Shown here: positions 1 through 5,989 of the stretch, one piece after another
Layout of the letters: the number at the start of each line of letters is the position of its first letter
Numbering within the stretch: the stretch's first letter is position 1
Source: Candidatus Aminicenantota bacterium
GTDB taxonomy: Bacteria; Acidobacteriota; Aminicenantia; UBA2199
Assembly (NCBI GenBank): GCA_020355945.1
Contig: CP070627.1
Location: 1,694,821-1,701,559, forward strand
DNA: 6,739 nt
Reading direction: 5' to 3'
Made by a program: the position numbers and the translations under genes
Notes under the pieces: model-generated
Databases searched by the model: none
What the model was told of the DNA's origin: nothing
What the model saw: only the letters and a program-made list of their open reading frames with translations

Positions 1-1266
1 GGTATAATCTTTCTTTTTTTCCGCATCGATTCCGCCGGCGATTACCATCCCGGTATTGATCCCGGTATGGATATCCAGGGGAATTTCCAGGTGATTTTCC
101 CGGTTAAATTGATTTAGGTGGTTGCGCATGGCAATGGCTGTATTAACCGCTTCTTTGGGGGCATCTTCAATAGCAGTGGGAAGGCCGAAAAGAATGGTAA
201 GACGGTTTTCCATGATTTTATCTATTTTTCCGCCGTACTTTTCCACCAAAGAACCCAGCATTTCAAAACAACTGTTCATGATTGCGGCTGCTTCTTCGGC
301 TCCCAACTTTTCCAGCATCTGGTTGTACCCGGATATTTCAGCTACTATCACGGTTGCCTGCCGGCGTTCCGTCTCTTTCCTGGAAACCGGTCTTTCTTTT
401 CCATCGACCATGGTCTCCGCTTTTTCGCCTCTAAGGCTTTTTTCCAGCTTTTCCAAATCAGACAACAGCGGCTGCATGGATGAATAGCGGTGGTTCCGGT
501 CCTTTCGTAAACATTTAAATATTATCTTTTCCAATCTTGTTGGCAGGTGGGGGCGAAATTCTGTGGGCGGTAAAGGAGAATCATTGATAATTGAACGGAT
601 GACAGCTTGTGCATTATCACCTATAAAGGGCACCTGGCCTGTGACCAGCTCATACAACACCACCCCTAATGACCAGATATCGGTTCGCTGGTCCAATTCT
701 TCAGCCCGGGCCTGCTCCGGGGACATGTAATGGACGGACCCCACCCGGCAAATTTCCTGGGTTATTTTGCTGGCTCCTTTTAACTTTGCCACACCAAAGT
801 CTAAGATTTTTACTCGATCGCTCTCATCTACGATGATATTTTGAAGTTTAATATCCCGGTGCACAATCCCGGTATGGTGGGCTTGTTCAAGTCCTTCACC
901 AACCTGTCGGGCGATAGCGATGACATCTTCAATGGGCATTACTTCCCAGGACATGGTTTTATCCGCAGGACACAGCTTTTCCTGGAGTGTCTGCCCTTTC
1001 ACATATTCCATGGCGATGTAAAGTTGTCCTGCAAATTCATTGATTTCATAGACAGTAACGATATTGGGATGGTTGAGGGCGGCTGCGGCTTTGGCCTCCC
1101 GCTCAAAACGTTTGCGGGCCGCTTCATCGGCTGTCATTTTTAAGGGGAGGAATTTCAGTGCCACTTTTCGTTCAAGTTTGGTATCTTCCGCCAGGAATAC
1201 TTCACCCATCCCGCCTTGGCCGAGCTTTTCCAGTATCTGGTAATGGGATACGGTTTTGCCGATCAT
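1..1266 (-). CDS. Ser/Thr protein kinase fused to a class III adenylate/guanylate cyclase-like domain (partial, C-terminus off the left edge)
   Basis: The reading frame is open for 422 codons from ATG at 1266-1264 to the window edge. GAGGAG at 1280-1275, eight bases upstream, supports this start. Residues about 8-268 form a bacterial Hanks-type (PknB-like) kinase: glycine loop LGQGGMGEV at 15-23, VALK with catalytic Lys38, helix C Glu57, HRDIKLQN at 136-143 (Leu where Pro is usual), DFG at 156-158 and SPE at 182-184. All core catalytic residues are present, so it should phosphorylate Ser/Thr targets. After a charged linker (about 270-302) a class III cyclase-like domain begins with RRQATVIVAEISGY and continues through DKIMENRLTILFG (349-361), HTGINTG (400-406) and DYT at the edge. 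The usual metal aspartates appear as Glu310 and Asn354, so nucleotide cyclisation is doubtful. Related fusions often continue into ATPase or TPR regions, which cannot be seen here. It is probably cytoplasmic; no membrane segment is visible. Confidence 0.93.
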   Translation of the reverse strand, partial: MIGKTVSHYQILEKLGQGGMGEVFLAEDTKLERKVALKFLPLKMTADEAARKRFEREAKAAAALNHPNIVTVYEINEFAGQLYIAMEYVKGQTLQEKLCPADKTMSWEVMPIEDVIAIARQVGEGLEQAHHTGIVHRDIKLQNIIVDESDRVKILDFGVAKLKGASKITQEICRVGSVHYMSPEQARAEELDQRTDIWSLGVVLYELVTGQVPFIGDNAQAVIRSIINDSPLPPTEFRPHLPTRLEKIIFKCLRKDRNHRYSSMQPLLSDLEKLEKSLRGEKAETMVDGKERPVSRKETERRQATVIVAEISGYNQMLEKLGAEEAAAIMNSCFEMLGSLVEKYGGKIDKIMENRLTILFGLPTAIEDAPKEAVNTAIAMRNHLNQFNRENHLEIPLDIHTGINTGMVIAGGIDAEKKKDYT

Positions 1267-1387
1267 TATCTCTTCTCCTCTTTTGTTTCCCTGGTTTAAC
1301 CCCCCTCCACGTTCCCGAGTCCCTCGTAAATGTTACACTTTTTGCCCTTCAAATTTACCTCTTCTTCGAGTTTGTCTTTAAGGTTAA

Positions 1388-1416
1388 AAATTAGCATAAA
1401 AAATAGAAAATTTCAA
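1388..1416 (-). promoter_or_regulatory. Candidate sigma70-type promoter of the kinase gene
   Basis: On the minus strand TTGAAA (1416-1411) is followed, after exactly 17 bases, by TAATTT (1393-1388), preceded by TGC as in an extended -10. Transcription would start near 1381 and leave a leader of about 115 bases before the kinase ATG. The -35 is close to consensus and the -10 is weak. The region is AT-rich, so a chance match is possible. Confidence 0.4.
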
Positions 1417-1443
1417 GTGAAAATAAAAAAACACAGCAATTCT

Positions 1444-1498
1444 AAAAAAGGGAAAAAAGGGAAAAGCGGAAAAGGGGAAAAGCAAAAAAAATAAAAAA
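1444..1498. repeat. Purine-rich low-complexity tract with internal repeats
   Basis: The plus strand is almost all A and G. It contains AAAAAAGGGAAAAAAGG at 1444-1460, identical to 2323-2339, and GGGAAAAGC twice (1459-1467 and 1475-1483). On the minus strand this is a pyrimidine/T-rich tract starting about 25 bases after the stop of the 197-residue gene, so it could contribute to transcription ending there. No GC-rich hairpin precedes it, so I do not call it a terminator. Confidence 0.5.
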
Positions 1499-1526
1499 TT
1501 TTCACCCTGGCATGACGATTTTGCTA

Positions 1527-2120
1527 TTACCGCTTCTTGTAGCTCATGGTGCAATCCCTTAAATCATGCGTGGTTATAAGGTTTACCTGCATTAACCCGT
1601 CCTTTTTTGTTATCCTGAATATGTACCCCTGTTTCTTTTTGGTTAACGCCAGTATTATTTTTTTACTGGTTATCCTACAACGGGCAGTGAATTTACTCCC
1701 TTTATCCTTTTCCCCTACTTCATCGGTGTCACCCTCTTTGTACTTCCCCTCCCTGTACCGGTATTTCGTCCTGGTGACCCATACCCCATCGACCCTAATG
1801 AGGGTAATCCAGAATCGCTCTCTCTTTATCGTAGGTTCATTATCATCCCCCATCCGTGTTATCCTGGTAAAAACCCAGTCCTGGCCTCCCCCTGTTACCG
1901 TCCACCTGATCTCACGTATCGTAAAATCCCGTCCCGTTTCCTTACCCTCTTTTACGCAATCGGCAAATTTCTGTTCGTCCATGTCCCAAACAAAATCCCC
2001 TCCCCCGAGCAGGTTTTCTATTTTTCCCCTGGGGTCTACCGCATGTTGCATATCCCCGTACAACGCAACGGTTGATATAACAATGATGATCCATATTAAA
2101 GCGTTAAGTTTTCTATTCAT
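1527..2120 (-). CDS. Putative exported protein of unknown function, 197 residues
   Basis: ATG at 2120-2118 is preceded by a perfect AGGAGG (2132-2127) six bases away, the same arrangement as the receptor gene. The frame ends with tandem stops TAA TAG (1529-1524). Residues 1-22 look like a Sec signal: basic MNRK, then a hydrophobic core of about 15 residues (ALIWIIIVISTVALY); the cleavage site is unclear. The mature part is charged, rich in Lys, Arg, Asp, Glu and Trp, with alternating hydrophobic stretches such as RFWITLIRVDGVWVTRTKY (102-120), suggesting a beta-rich fold. It has three cysteines (55, 148, 190) and no lipobox. I recognise no family or catalytic motif. It probably acts in the periplasm or at the surface. 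Gaps to both neighbours and its own promoter suggest it is transcribed alone. The opposite strand also has a long open frame here, but without a ribosome site. Confidence 0.85.
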   Translation of the reverse strand: MNRKLNALIWIIIVISTVALYGDMQHAVDPRGKIENLLGGGDFVWDMDEQKFADCVKEGKETGRDFTIREIRWTVTGGGQDWVFTRITRMGDDNEPTIKRERFWITLIRVDGVWVTRTKYRYREGKYKEGDTDEVGEKDKGSKFTARCRITSKKIILALTKKKQGYIFRITKKDGLMQVNLITTHDLRDCTMSYKKR

Positions 2121-2132
2121 TTTTAACCTCCT

Positions 2133-2147
2133 GGCCCGAGCTGGGCC
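2133..2147 (-). promoter_or_regulatory. Hairpin abutting the ribosome-binding site of the 197-residue gene
   Basis: In the minus-strand transcript, GGCCC-AGCTC-GGGCC forms a perfect five-pair all-GC stem with a five-base loop. Its last base touches the AGGAGG of the gene starting at 2120. Such a stem could limit ribosome access or protect the 5' end. I see no anti-Shine-Dalgarno partner, so a switching mechanism is not shown. Confidence 0.4.
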
Positions 2148-2237
2148 TCCCGTTTAAGGTTCTTCCACACATTTATCCGTGTTCCATACAGAAGTCTTAC
2201 GTTCATGTCATTTTCATTTAAGTTTGACACTACCCAT

Positions 2238-2266
2238 ATTATATTGCATTTCAATATTTTTTACAA
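2238..2266 (-). promoter_or_regulatory. Sigma70-type promoter of the 197-residue gene
   Basis: On the minus strand TTGTAA (2266-2261) and a perfect consensus TATAAT (2243-2238) are separated by 17 bases. Transcription would start near 2231, giving a leader of about 110 bases. It lies downstream of the leftward terminator at 2332-2360, consistent with an independent transcription unit. Confidence 0.6.
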
Positions 2267-2322
2267 TTTGCTTTTTTTCCCGGATATTGAAAAAAAAGGT
2301 ACAAAAAACAAAAAAGGAAAAG

Positions 2323-2339
2323 AAAAAAGGGAAAAAAGG
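2323..2339. repeat. Second copy of the 17-bp purine direct repeat
   Basis: AAAAAAGGGAAAAAAGG here is identical and in the same orientation to 1444-1460, so the two copies bracket the 197-residue gene. Low complexity makes chance or slippage a fair alternative. This copy also forms the T-tract of the leftward terminator. Confidence 0.5.
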
Positions 2340-2360
2340 TGCCCGGCAAAAATGCCAGGC
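2332..2360 (-). terminator. Rho-independent terminator of the TonB-dependent receptor gene
   Basis: In the minus-strand transcript GCCTGGCA (2360-2353) pairs with TGCCGGGC (2348-2341) around a four-base T loop: eight pairs including one G-U wobble. It is followed by ACC and six Ts (2337-2332), then CCC and six more Ts. The pattern works only leftward. It lies about 145 bases past the receptor stop codon and upstream of the next gene's promoter. Confidence 0.65.
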
Positions 2361-2424
2361 AAAAAAATACACCTGCGGATGTGATTATGCTTTATGCCGA
2401 ACCTGAGAATATTGAGGGCGGCCA

Positions 2425-2474
2425 GGGGGCCAGGGGGGGCGCTTTTTGAAAAAACTGCCCCCCCTGTGGCCCCC
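2425..2474. repeat. Inverted repeat built from long G and C runs
   Basis: G2433-2439 plus C2440 pair with G2457 plus C2458-2464, and A2432 with T2465. After a two-base bulge (2466-2467), C2430-2431 pair with G2468-2469 and G2425-2429 with C2470-2474, for about 16 pairs in total. The loop carries five Ts and six As. The left arm is a tandem GGCCAGGG (2420-2427 and 2428-2435). It starts 30 bases after the receptor stop, but no T-tract follows on the minus strand, so it is not a classical terminator; it might protect the 3' end of the receptor mRNA. Confidence 0.6.
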
Positions 2475-2503
2475 CCCGCAAAAACTTTTGATTAAGAAGC
2501 GGC

Positions 2504-5416
2504 TTAAAAATTCACCCGGACGCCGAACTGGAACAATCCGGCATTTGACCACATGGTGGGTTCAGGTTCGCCAGGATCTTCAGCACCAATAGCCAGGTTA
2601 TGCTTCAACTGGATCTGGTTGTTGGTGGCATTGTACCAGTCAAGTACCAGAGTGGCAGTAATGGTATCGGTAACTTTTAGTGTTTTTTCCAGGCCGAGAT
2701 TCAACATCCAGAAGGTGGGGAGCCGCTCATCCCCGGCTTTAAAACCTGCCCTGTACAGGTAAACCGCACCCTGGTTCACGCGCACCCGCCTTCTTAAGGG
2801 CTGGGGGTTCCCTTCCCTGGCCTGGAAAAAAGCAGTCAAATTAAGTCCCCAGGGCAGTTGATACATACCGGTAAACTTTACCATCCACCGCGAATTGACC
2901 CAGACATCTCGCAAACCCGAACCCGTGGTAGCCGGTGCCACAGTTCCCTGGTTAAAAAAGTCAAAGTTATTCATATCCAATGTCTCTTCCTGGAAACGGA
3001 ACCGCTTCCAGTCTTGAAGGGTAAAGGACAGGTTGGCCATCCACCCCCGGGATAGTTTTTTGGTCATGACCAACTGCAGCCCCAGGTACCTGTCATAGGC
3101 CTGGTCTAAGTTATAGTAGTAAGTACCCACCGGGATTTCCACCTGTTGGTAAGTGGGAACCTCTGTGCCGCCCACCGTGGTGGTACCGATATATTCCCAG
3201 TTCTCCCCGGTTTCAATCGAGCCGTCTGCCATGATACCTTTTGCAGCACCACTGGTTTCACCCCGTGAATTGGCATCAGCGGTTAGGTTATGTCGCTTCT
3301 TGTAAAAACCGGTAAGAGAAACAGCCAGGTCATCGGTCAATGCTTTCTCCAAGATCAGGGTCAACTCATCCAGGTAAGGGGTATTGTAGCCCGGGTCATA
3401 GTCCACCCGGTTCATGTTGGTGACCGGGTCAATCTTCCTGAAGGGAGCATCATAGAAAAGAGGTCCCATTTCTTCGTACTGGGGAATTTCATCTTCGTTG
3501 ATATCCATCCAGAAGGCCCACCCAAAACGATAGGGCAGGTAATGGAAAACAATGTAATTCCCGCTTTGTGACATGTATCGACCGGCGGACAATTTCACCA
3601 CGTTCTTACCATCGCCGGTGATATCATAGGTCATGGAGACCCTGGGTGATAACATGTTCCAGGCAATGGGAGCCTTGAACTCTTTGAATTCCAGTGCGGA
3701 AATCTGGTCCGCATACATCCGCTGACCATGGTAGGGAGAACCGGGCTCATACCAGGTGAAATAGGGCATGGTGAACGGATTGATTGCACCTTGTTCCCTG
3801 TCATAACGTAACCCCACAGAAGCGGTCAACTTTCCCCAGGTAATGGTATCCTGGATATAAGCGGAAATTCTCCGGAAATTCATATCAACAATATTATCGG
3901 GAAAAATACCCATGTAATTCCAAAAGGGGTTATACCTGTAAATGTAAAGGATTCTCTGGTTGGGAGTTAAGGATTGGGTGGTGGTATCTGCATTGAAGTA
4001 ATCGACGCCGAAACGGATTTCATGGTCGCCGGCGAGAGCATCTTCCAGGAAATAGTTACCATCGAGGGAAAGATCAATGGAGTTATAATTGGAGTCCATG
4101 AGCCAGGCAGAACCTTCGGCCCGGGAGTAGCCGTCAATGATTTTTAAATCATTTCCTTCGTTGTGCCCGGTTTCCGGGTTTATCTCCGAGCCCCGGGGAT
4201 CCAGGGAAAATCCACTATCCACAGCCGCGGCTTTCACCTCCAGCATTAAATCGCCAAATACGTGAGATAGAGAGCCATTGAATAAATACCCGGGTCCTGA
4301 CTGGTCCCAAAGGGACCCGGCATCTTGCTGGGCCGCTGACAGGAAGGGACGACCCCATTTAAACTTGGAATCATAAGACACATGGAAATCACCGGAAGTT
4401 TTTCCCAGTTGGAAATTCAATTTTCCATAACCGGAAACCAGCCAGGTGGCGTCTTCGAGATCGGCTTCGCTTCGTTTGTGGATATCCTGGACAGCCCAGG
4501 AACCAAACCACCACAATTTGTTCTTTACCAGCGAACCACCAATGTTGATACCGTACTGGTACAGGCGTTCTACCCCGGGGACTACCAGTCCTCTTTCTAT
4601 CATGTATTCAGTGGGTTCCTGGTTCATTTCCCATTTTTCATCTTCCACATAAAGATGCAAATCGCCAGAGGTCCGGTTACCCGCTCTTTTAGTCACAAAA
4701 TTCAACTGGATACCACCGGTTTGAGCGGTAATGTCGTTGGCTCCCAGGGTGACTTGCAATTGGTCATAGGAGTTGACATTCAGGTAAGCGGGTGCCGCAC
4801 CCACGGAATTGGGACCGGAAAGGTTGGCCCCATCCACATGCCAGGCGGCATCTTCCACCTCAGTGCCCACGGCGATCACGTTGGACGACTGACCGGAATC
4901 CGCACCACCAATGTCCACACGATCCACCATGATACCGGGGAGTGCCGATAACAGGGTCCAGGGGTTCCTTGCCGTGGGCATGGACTCCACGAACTCCTTG
5001 TCCACGTTCACACCCACTTGCGTCCTCCTGGTGTCCATCGTACCCACTCGACCGGAAATGGTAATCTCTTCCTTTAACGTGGTGGTTTCCATCATGATGT
5101 CCAGCGTGACACTCTTACCCAGGGACACTTCAATGTCCTTACGAATAACCGTTTTGAATCCTTCCAATTCACATTTTAATTCATAATTTCCCGGTGGTAA
5201 AACCAGGAACCGGAAATTGCCTTTTCCCGAAGAGATGGTGGTAAGTTGACCGATCTTATTCCCGGTCAGGGTAATTATAACCCCGGGAACTTTGGAACCA
5301 TCCGCCAGGGCCGTTGTCCCGTAGATGTCTCCGCCTCTGACCCGGGCCCATGACAATACCGGGAGTATTGCCACTGCCAACAGGACTACAAAAATTTTAC
5401 TGAAAAGTTCTTTCAT
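2504..5416 (-). CDS. TonB-dependent outer-membrane receptor, Oar-like, with N-terminal carboxypeptidase-regulatory domain
   Basis: This is a complete 970-residue protein. ATG at 5416-5414 has AGGAGG six bases upstream (5428-5423). Residues 1-24 are a signal peptide, probably cut after SWA. Residues about 28-112 resemble a carboxypeptidase-regulatory (Ig-like) domain: GGDIYGTT, then PGVIITLTG, a GNFRFLVLPPGNYEL strand pair and EGFKTV. EEITISG (116-122) resembles a TonB box. The plug follows (about 128-245) with MPTARNPWTLLSALPG and a QLQVTLGAND-type segment. The remainder is a beta-barrel rich in aromatic, alternating strands, with large insertions such as 555-700, ending GVRVNF; a terminal Phe is the usual outer-membrane assembly signal. 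Length and order fit Oar-like receptors. Such proteins import bulky substrates using TonB energy, but the ligand cannot be read from sequence and no TonB/ExbBD or SusD-like partner is in the window. It appears to be a single-gene unit, ending at the terminator at 2332-2360. The upstream palindromes may regulate it. Confidence 0.96.
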   Translation of the reverse strand: MKELFSKIFVVLLAVAILPVLSWARVRGGDIYGTTALADGSKVPGVIITLTGNKIGQLTTISSGKGNFRFLVLPPGNYELKCELEGFKTVIRKDIEVSLGKSVTLDIMMETTTLKEEITISGRVGTMDTRRTQVGVNVDKEFVESMPTARNPWTLLSALPGIMVDRVDIGGADSGQSSNVIAVGTEVEDAAWHVDGANLSGPNSVGAAPAYLNVNSYDQLQVTLGANDITAQTGGIQLNFVTKRAGNRTSGDLHLYVEDEKWEMNQEPTEYMIERGLVVPGVERLYQYGINIGGSLVKNKLWWFGSWAVQDIHKRSEADLEDATWLVSGYGKLNFQLGKTSGDFHVSYDSKFKWGRPFLSAAQQDAGSLWDQSGPGYLFNGSLSHVFGDLMLEVKAAAVDSGFSLDPRGSEINPETGHNEGNDLKIIDGYSRAEGSAWLMDSNYNSIDLSLDGNYFLEDALAGDHEIRFGVDYFNADTTTQSLTPNQRILYIYRYNPFWNYMGIFPDNIVDMNFRRISAYIQDTITWGKLTASVGLRYDREQGAINPFTMPYFTWYEPGSPYHGQRMYADQISALEFKEFKAPIAWNMLSPRVSMTYDITGDGKNVVKLSAGRYMSQSGNYIVFHYLPYRFGWAFWMDINEDEIPQYEEMGPLFYDAPFRKIDPVTNMNRVDYDPGYNTPYLDELTLILEKALTDDLAVSLTGFYKKRHNLTADANSRGETSGAAKGIMADGSIETGENWEYIGTTTVGGTEVPTYQQVEIPVGTYYYNLDQAYDRYLGLQLVMTKKLSRGWMANLSFTLQDWKRFRFQEETLDMNNFDFFNQGTVAPATTGSGLRDVWVNSRWMVKFTGMYQLPWGLNLTAFFQAREGNPQPLRRRVRVNQGAVYLYRAGFKAGDERLPTFWMLNLGLEKTLKVTDTITATLVLDWYNATNNQIQLKHNLAIGAEDPGEPEPTMWSNAGLFQFGVRVNF

Positions 5417-5471
5417 GATTAACCTCCTATACGATTCATCATATTCTCAATCTATCAATGCAATTTCCATA

Positions 5472-5501
5472 CCCAGGGGACAATCCTGGGAAAACTTTTC
5501 C
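5472..5501 (-). promoter_or_regulatory. Overlapping inverted repeats in the receptor leader
   Basis: In the minus-strand transcript GGAAAA-G-TTTTCC (5501-5489) overlaps CCCAGG-ATTGTCC-CCTGGG (5490-5472) by two bases, so the two stems compete at that point. They lie about 55-85 bases before the receptor ATG. They could be an mRNA leader structure or a DNA dyad; both are short. Confidence 0.35.
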
Positions 5502-5547
5502 TGATGAGACTTTTCAAGATATAAACGACGGGTGCATTTTAGAAAAA

Positions 5548-5563
5548 TCAACCCATCGGTTGA
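5548..5563. promoter_or_regulatory. Operator-like palindrome, copy 1
   Basis: TCAACCCATCGGTTGA is a 16-bp palindrome with one mismatch from the perfect dyad TCAACCGATCGGTTGA. It starts 132 bases upstream of the receptor ATG. Size and symmetry fit a dimeric helix-turn-helix repressor such as a TetR-family protein, but no regulator gene is in the window. Confidence 0.55.
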
Positions 5564-5636
5564 CTCATTTTCTGTAAATATCCCGGTATTAAGATCAATT
5601 AAAGATTTTGGATAGATAACCAATGGTATGACTTAA

Positions 5637-5652
5637 TCAACCGATAGGTTGA
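5637..5652. promoter_or_regulatory. Operator-like palindrome, copy 2
   Basis: TCAACCGATAGGTTGA differs from the same perfect dyad at one base, in the other half-site from copy 1. Flanks are also shared: AA before and CT after in both copies. The centres lie 89 bp apart. It is 221 bases upstream of the receptor start and about 340 before the lipoprotein start. Confidence 0.55.
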
Positions 5653-5671
5653 CTTTTTAATGAAAATAGCC

Positions 5672-5699
5672 CACGAATGACACAAAGGAACACGAATGA
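5672..5699. repeat. Degenerate short tandem repeat, unit CACGAATGA
   Basis: CACGAATGA (5672-5680) is followed by a degraded copy CACAAAGGA (5681-5689), one spacer base, then CACGAATGA again (5691-5699). From memory, similar CACGAAT-type degenerate repeats recur in intergenic DNA of many environmental bacteria. Function is unknown. Confidence 0.45.
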
Positions 5700-5704
5700 T
5701 ATAA

Positions 5705-5768
5705 TTTTTTTTTGCACTTTTTCCTTGCATTTTTTCTTTTTATCTGGTATTCTTCCTTTTTCTTTTTC
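5705..5768. repeat. Pyrimidine-rich low-complexity tract
   Basis: The plus strand is mostly T and C, including nine consecutive Ts at 5705-5713. It is the mirror in strand sense of the purine tracts at 1444-1498 and near 2288-2339. No hairpin adjoins it, so it is not called a terminator. Confidence 0.4.
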
Positions 5769-5989
5769 AGAAACGGAATTCGTACAAAAATGATTTAGTG
5801 AGACACCGGCACAAGCAGAAAAAGAAGGAAATTACTTATTCGATCAGCCAGGGTGGTAAACCCCCCCGGGGGCGGAAGCTCATTCAATGCAAAATTTACG
5901 TATTTCAAACGTTTTTGGCGGTTTTTGGGTTATTGATCTATATACTTATGATTAAAATTAGTTTATAAGTTAAAATACGGAGGCTAATG

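Larger units (their letters stand above)
2121..2503. other. Non-coding gap between the receptor gene and the 197-residue gene
   Basis: This 383-base stretch holds no convincing gene. From right to left it has a G/C-run inverted repeat (2425-2474), about 60 bases of unassigned sequence, a rho-independent terminator (2332-2360), a purine-rich stretch (about 2288-2339 on the plus strand), the promoter at 2238-2266, and the leader with its hairpin. An open plus-strand frame at 2179-2406 is lysine-rich low-complexity sequence without a ribosome site. Confidence 0.7.
5417..5986. other. Divergent intergenic region between the receptor and the lipoprotein protease
   Basis: This stretch of more than 550 bases between two divergent genes has no supported coding sequence. 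It holds the receptor leader with overlapping hairpins (5472-5501), the twin palindromes (5548-5563 and 5637-5652), a short degenerate repeat (5672-5699), a pyrimidine tract (5705-5768), a C/G-run palindrome (5863-5872) and a tandem GTTTTTGG (5911-5918 and 5921-5928). No promoter stands out clearly for either gene: several AT-rich hexamers occur, but none has both boxes at a good spacing. Confidence 0.7.

Noticed and set aside
118..1394. Several plus-strand frames (118-487, 841-1143, 1158-1394)
   Set aside because: The first three mirror the kinase/cyclase gene, whose conserved motifs are all on the minus strand; 1158-1394 also overlaps its start. No family resemblance or ribosome site.
1546..2157. 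Plus-strand open frame of 203 codons
   Set aside because: It is antisense to the 197-residue gene, lacks a ribosome site, and the minus strand has promoter, AGGAGG and signal peptide.
2179..2406. Plus-strand frame of 75 codons with a Cys-rich end
   Set aside because: It starts at GTG with no ribosome site, and the middle is lysine-rich translation of a purine tract that includes a minus-strand terminator.
2425..2474. G/C-run hairpin as the receptor terminator
   Set aside because: No T-tract follows it on the minus strand; the hairpin at 2341-2360 with its T-tract fits much better.
2553..5186. Plus-strand frames within the receptor gene, the longest at 4382-4951
   Set aside because: Shadow frames of a clear 970-residue receptor, with no recognisable domains.
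5548..5652. CRISPR-like repeats
   Set aside because: Only two copies of a short palindrome with one spacer-sized gap; no array and no cas genes.
5599..5730. Minus-strand 43-codon frame upstream of the receptor
   Set aside because: No ribosome site, begins in a low-complexity tract and runs through the repeat and an operator-like palindrome.
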